This document shows positions 2,977 through 5,314 of a stretch of 5,314 bases of DNA, piece by piece. Position numbers and translations under genes: made by a program. The DNA lies in NCBI GenBank assembly GCA_030018555.1, contig JASEHY010000109.1:1-5314 (forward strand). The letters run 5' to 3'. The notes below the pieces were generated by a model. It was not told the origin of the DNA, made no database searches, and saw only the letters and a list, made by a program, of their open reading frames with translations. The stretch comes from Planctomycetota bacterium (GTDB lineage: Bacteria; Planctomycetota; MHYJ01; JACQXL01). Numbering within the stretch: the stretch's first letter is position 1; every line of letters starts with the position of its first letter.

Positions 2977-5121
2977 ATGACCGAACAACCATTAGAACCT
3001 ACTGCCTCCCGTGAGGGACAAAACAAGCCGATGAGAGTTCGTCAATTTCATTCCTTAGATGAATTTTCTCAATGGTGGAGTAGCGAAGAGGTTAATCGGT
3101 TCTGTTCGGGCAATCCTGAACGGCTCAAAGCCCTGAAGGCACATCGCTGGATAAAACCATGGCTTGACCAACTTGCTCGTAGCGAGGAGAACCGGGACGA
3201 ACGGAAGAGCCAACAGCCCCCTGCGGAACGCAAAGCCCAAGAGGATACTCAACTGATACCAATTGAGAGAGAAGCCCAAGCACCAAGCACCAAGCACCAA
3301 ATTCCAAACTCCAAACTCCAACAACCGTCCACCGCACAACGTCTGTCTGCCGTCCCTAACCCCGAAAGCATTCGGGGTAGGGGCGTGCCAACGGCACAAA
3401 CAAGCCAGACGCAAGACGCACAACGCACAACGCAAACCGCAGAGAAACTACAGGGGAAAACATTTGGTAAATATATTCTGGAGAAGAAAATCGGTGAAGG
3501 CGGAATGGGTAAAGTATATCTTGCCTTTGACCCGGGCTTAAACCGCAGAATAGCACTCAAAGTCTTATCATTAAAAGGTCAGGAGGCAATAGAGCGTTTC
3601 CTACGCGAGGCACGCACCGCCGCTAAACTCAAACACCCCAACATCATTCCTGTCTATGAGGTCGGCACCGTAGGCAAGTTCTATTACCTCTCTATGGAAT
3701 ATATAGAGGGTCCATCATTAGAGAATCTTATTAACACTAAAGGAAAACGTCCTAATCCTAAACGGATTACAGAGATTATTCGCGATATTGCCCAAGCCGT
3801 GGATTATGCCCACAAGCAACATCTCATCCACCGCGATATCAAGCCGGCGAATATCCTGATAGATGCCCAGGGTCAAGTATATCTGACTGATTTCGGTCTG
3901 GCAAAGGAGACAACCGGCATTGACCGCTCCCTGACCATCAGCGGGACAGTAGTCGGAACCCCTGATTATATGTCACCTGAACAGGCGAGAGGCGCAAAGA
4001 AATTAGACCATCGGACCGATGTCTTCTCATTAGGGGCAACATTATATCATTCTCTGACTGGACAGGTGCCATTCAAAGGAAAGGAACTCTATCAGGTCTT
4101 GGAGCAGTTGGTGCAGAAAGACCCTCTCCCGCCGAGTCGGCTGGTACGTGCCTTACCGAGGGACTTAGAGACAATCTGTCTGAAATGTTTAGAGAAAGAA
4201 AGGTCTCGCCGTTATCAGAGTGCCGGCGAATTAGCCGTGGACTTATCCAGATTTCTGCAGGGTGAGGCAATTCTGGCAAGACCAATAAGTATCTGGAATA
4301 AGGTCTATCGCAAGGCACAAAAGAATAAAGTAGCATCTCTTGCCATAGCCGGCGCAGCAGTTATTCTGCTCGCCGTAATAATCGGGCTTATCGTCTCAGG
4401 GCAGAGCAAGAAGCGCGAGATAGCAGAATATAGAACAAGGGCAGAAAAGGCATATCGTGATGAGGATTATGACACCGCAAAAGCACTCTTTAATAAACTC
4501 TTGGCTCTTTCGCCTGATGATTCCGACGCCAAGAATCTCTTGAAGAACTGTGACTCTGCCATAGAGGCGCGGGATGCGAGAATCCAGCGGGAAAAAGAGC
4601 GAGCAGAGGCAGAGGCAAGAAAACTAAAAGAGGCGGAAAAACGACGGACAAGGTTAAAGGAACTGGTAGAGAAAGCACTACATACAGAAGACCTGGATGA
4701 AAGGATAAATCTCGCCGAGGAGGCATTGAAGATAGACCCGAACAACGGTAATACCTGGATGCTTCTCGGCAATACCTATATGCAAAAGGAGGATTATGAT
4801 AAAGCCATTGAGATATTCTCTAAGGTTATAGAATTGGCCCCGACCTATGCGCCGGCTTACGGTAAACGCGCTGATGCCTATATCAAGAAAGGCGACCTTG
4901 ATAAGGGTATTGCTGATTATACAAAGGCAATAGAACTTGACCCGAAAGAACCACAGTTCTATTCCAACCGAGGTCTGGCTTATTTTCAGAAGGGCGATAT
5001 TAAATCAGCATTGGAGGATGCTGAGTCGTTTCTCAAATTCGCTCCTCTCGGCCACCCTGCGAGGGGAACAATAGAAATGTGGAAGAGACAATGGGAGATG
5101 TTCCAGCCATCCAAGGATTAG
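2977..5121 (+). CDS. Transmembrane Ser/Thr protein kinase with C-terminal TPR repeats (PknB-like, planctomycete type)
   Basis: This is a 714-aa Hanks-type kinase likely to phosphorylate Ser/Thr on unknown targets. Domains in order: a Trp-rich helical segment (about 20-67); a disordered linker (70-160); a kinase domain (166-430); a basic stretch, then a membrane helix (453-474); a TPR-like unit (485-518); a charged coiled coil (527-565); and TPRs over about 567-690. All catalytic motifs are intact: GEGGMG at 173-178, Lys195 in ALK, Glu211, HRDIKPAN at 285-292 (Asp287), DFG at 305-307, GTPDYMSPEQ at 327-336 and Asp348. Activation-loop Ser/Thr at 318-328 could be autophosphorylated. The kinase should be cytoplasmic with the TPRs across the membrane, perhaps for protein binding. 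The start at 2977 has no ribosome site. An internal ATG at 3031 (Met19) has GAGGGA 12 nt upstream and is an alternative. The linker is built from repeat DNA. It is downstream of, and codirectional with, the membrane-protein gene. Confidence 0.95.
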   Translation: MTEQPLEPTASREGQNKPMRVRQFHSLDEFSQWWSSEEVNRFCSGNPERLKALKAHRWIKPWLDQLARSEENRDERKSQQPPAERKAQEDTQLIPIEREAQAPSTKHQIPNSKLQQPSTAQRLSAVPNPESIRGRGVPTAQTSQTQDAQRTTQTAEKLQGKTFGKYILEKKIGEGGMGKVYLAFDPGLNRRIALKVLSLKGQEAIERFLREARTAAKLKHPNIIPVYEVGTVGKFYYLSMEYIEGPSLENLINTKGKRPNPKRITEIIRDIAQAVDYAHKQHLIHRDIKPANILIDAQGQVYLTDFGLAKETTGIDRSLTISGTVVGTPDYMSPEQARGAKKLDHRTDVFSLGATLYHSLTGQVPFKGKELYQVLEQLVQKDPLPPSRLVRALPRDLETICLKCLEKERSRRYQSAGELAVDLSRFLQGEAILARPISIWNKVYRKAQKNKVASLAIAGAAVILLAVIIGLIVSGQSKKREIAEYRTRAEKAYRDEDYDTAKALFNKLLALSPDDSDAKNLLKNCDSAIEARDARIQREKERAEAEARKLKEAEKRRTRLKELVEKALHTEDLDERINLAEEALKIDPNNGNTWMLLGNTYMQKEDYDKAIEIFSKVIELAPTYAPAYGKRADAYIKKGDLDKGIADYTKAIELDPKEPQFYSNRGLAYFQKGDIKSALEDAESFLKFAPLGHPARGTIEMWKRQWEMFQPSKD
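3276..3324. repeat. 7-bp tandem array, seven units, inside the kinase gene
   Basis: Seven consecutive heptamers run from 3276: three copies of CCAAGCA, then CCAAATT, two copies of CCAAACT and CCAACAA. The array encodes linker residues 100-116 (APSTKHQIPNSKLQ and flanks). Because 7 is not a multiple of 3, the three frames rotate along it. Seven units give 49 bp, so an insertion would need compensating bases to keep the kinase in frame. It lies well upstream of the kinase domain. Confidence 0.9.
3360..3397. repeat. Two small palindromes inside the kinase linker
   Basis: CCCCGAA (3360-3366) and TTCGGGG (3371-3377) form a perfect 7-bp stem with loop AGCA; flanking CCTAA and TAGGGG extend the symmetry loosely. 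Just downstream, GTGCC (3385-3389) and GGCAC (3393-3397) form a 5-bp stem with loop AAC. Together they encode about residues 128-140 of the kinase linker. The first resembles the intergenic palindrome at 2201-2220 in size and style. Confidence 0.7.
3408..3442. repeat. 7-bp tandem array, five units, inside the kinase gene
   Basis: Five consecutive heptamers of consensus RACGCAM (GACGCAA, GACGCAC, AACGCAC, AACGCAA, then the diverged ACCGCAG) encode about linker residues 144-156, a Gln/Thr-rich run just before the kinase domain. The motif differs from the 3276-3324 array and from the 2879-2961 arrays, but the 7-bp period is the same. Confidence 0.85.
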
Positions 5122-5218
5122 GGAGAGTAAGAACCTCTAACAAAACTCTTGTGATGTGAGTATTTCCTCTCCCCTTTGCGGTTACGACTAAATAACATAG
5201 TGTATCTTTCACTCTGTT

Positions 5219-5304
5219 CCCCTCCCTTGATGGGAGGGGTTAGGGGAGGGTGATTAATTATCACACACCCTCCCGCCTTAGGCGAGGCTCGCCCTGATGG
5301 GCGG
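5219..5304. repeat. Cluster of G+C-rich hairpins (REP-like) after the kinase gene
   Basis: Hairpin 1 is CCCCTCCC (5219-5226) with GGGAGGGG (5232-5239), an 8-bp stem with loop TTGAT. Hairpin 2 is GGGAGGGTG (5244-5252) with CACCCTCCC (5266-5274), a 9-bp stem with a 13-nt loop. Then come overlapping short palindromes: CGCC/GGCG (5274-5284), GGCGA/TCGCC (5281-5293), CGCCC/GGGCG (5290-5303), and an outer CCGCC/GGCGG pair (5273-5277, 5300-5304). These cannot all form at once. No T-run follows, so I read this as an REP-like intergenic repeat cluster rather than an intrinsic terminator, though it could stabilise the kinase mRNA 3' end. The stretch from 5122 to 5218 holds nothing I recognise, and no gene is seen from 5122 to the window edge. 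Confidence 0.75.
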
Positions 5305-5314
5305 CACCATACCC

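Noticed and set aside
2879..3442. CRISPR array
   Set aside because: The repeats are contiguous 7-bp units without unique spacers, and no cas gene is present.
3055..3560. Minus-strand and alternate-frame open frames across the kinase 5' part
   Set aside because: They arise opposite or out of phase with an intact kinase frame, are rich in Cys, Trp and Leu because of the repeat DNA, have no ribosome sites and resemble no protein I know.
5121..5173. GGGAGAG and CTCTCCC arms as a terminator after the kinase
   Set aside because: The 7-bp arms are 39 nt apart with little pairing between them and only a short CTTT follows, so this is too weak to call an intrinsic terminator.

Overview
This window is most likely a chromosomal contig from an uncultivated bacterium of moderate to low G+C. 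The best phylum guess is Planctomycetota. The support is the protein kinase: its C-lobe tail (LETICLKCLEKERSRRYQSA followed by FLQGEAILARP, a basic stretch and a membrane helix) matches the style of the large planctomycete Ser/Thr kinase family, and the neighbouring membrane protein ends in a short helical motif of a kind I associate with that phylum. Both are recognised from memory, so the assignment is inference.

Layout. The left half is one minus-strand cluster, read right to left: ribH (lumazine synthase, 1542-2006), nusB (antitermination factor, 1037-1477) and ftsY (SRP receptor, 70-999). The gaps are 64 and 37 nt, so co-transcription is likely. Positions 2007-2328 form a gene-free divergent region of about 320 bases, full of repeats and palindromes. 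The right half is plus-strand: an unrecognised single-pass membrane protein of 179 aa (2329-2868), then a 714-aa transmembrane Ser/Thr protein kinase with C-terminal TPR repeats (2977-5121). The window ends in a cluster of G+C-rich hairpins (5219-5304).

The housekeeping genes are ordinary. What stands out is repetitive DNA at every gene junction. It includes short-period tandem or inverted arrays with unit lengths of 7 bp (2879-2961), 8 bp (1032-1071, with an inverted unit at 1015-1023) and 9 bp (2061-2145, with a 20-bp copy at 1487-1506). There are also compact palindromes and a perfect 55-bp direct repeat (1-55 and 2261-2315) that brackets the ribH-nusB-ftsY cluster. The same types of element enter reading frames. 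The last 11 codons of nusB lie in an 8-bp array. The disordered linker of the kinase (about residues 99-157) is built largely from two 7-bp arrays and two palindromes that stay in frame.

No CRISPR array, tRNA, rRNA, transposase or FMN (RFN-type) riboswitch was seen. The membrane protein and the kinase may form a small signalling unit, but that rests on adjacency and orientation only.
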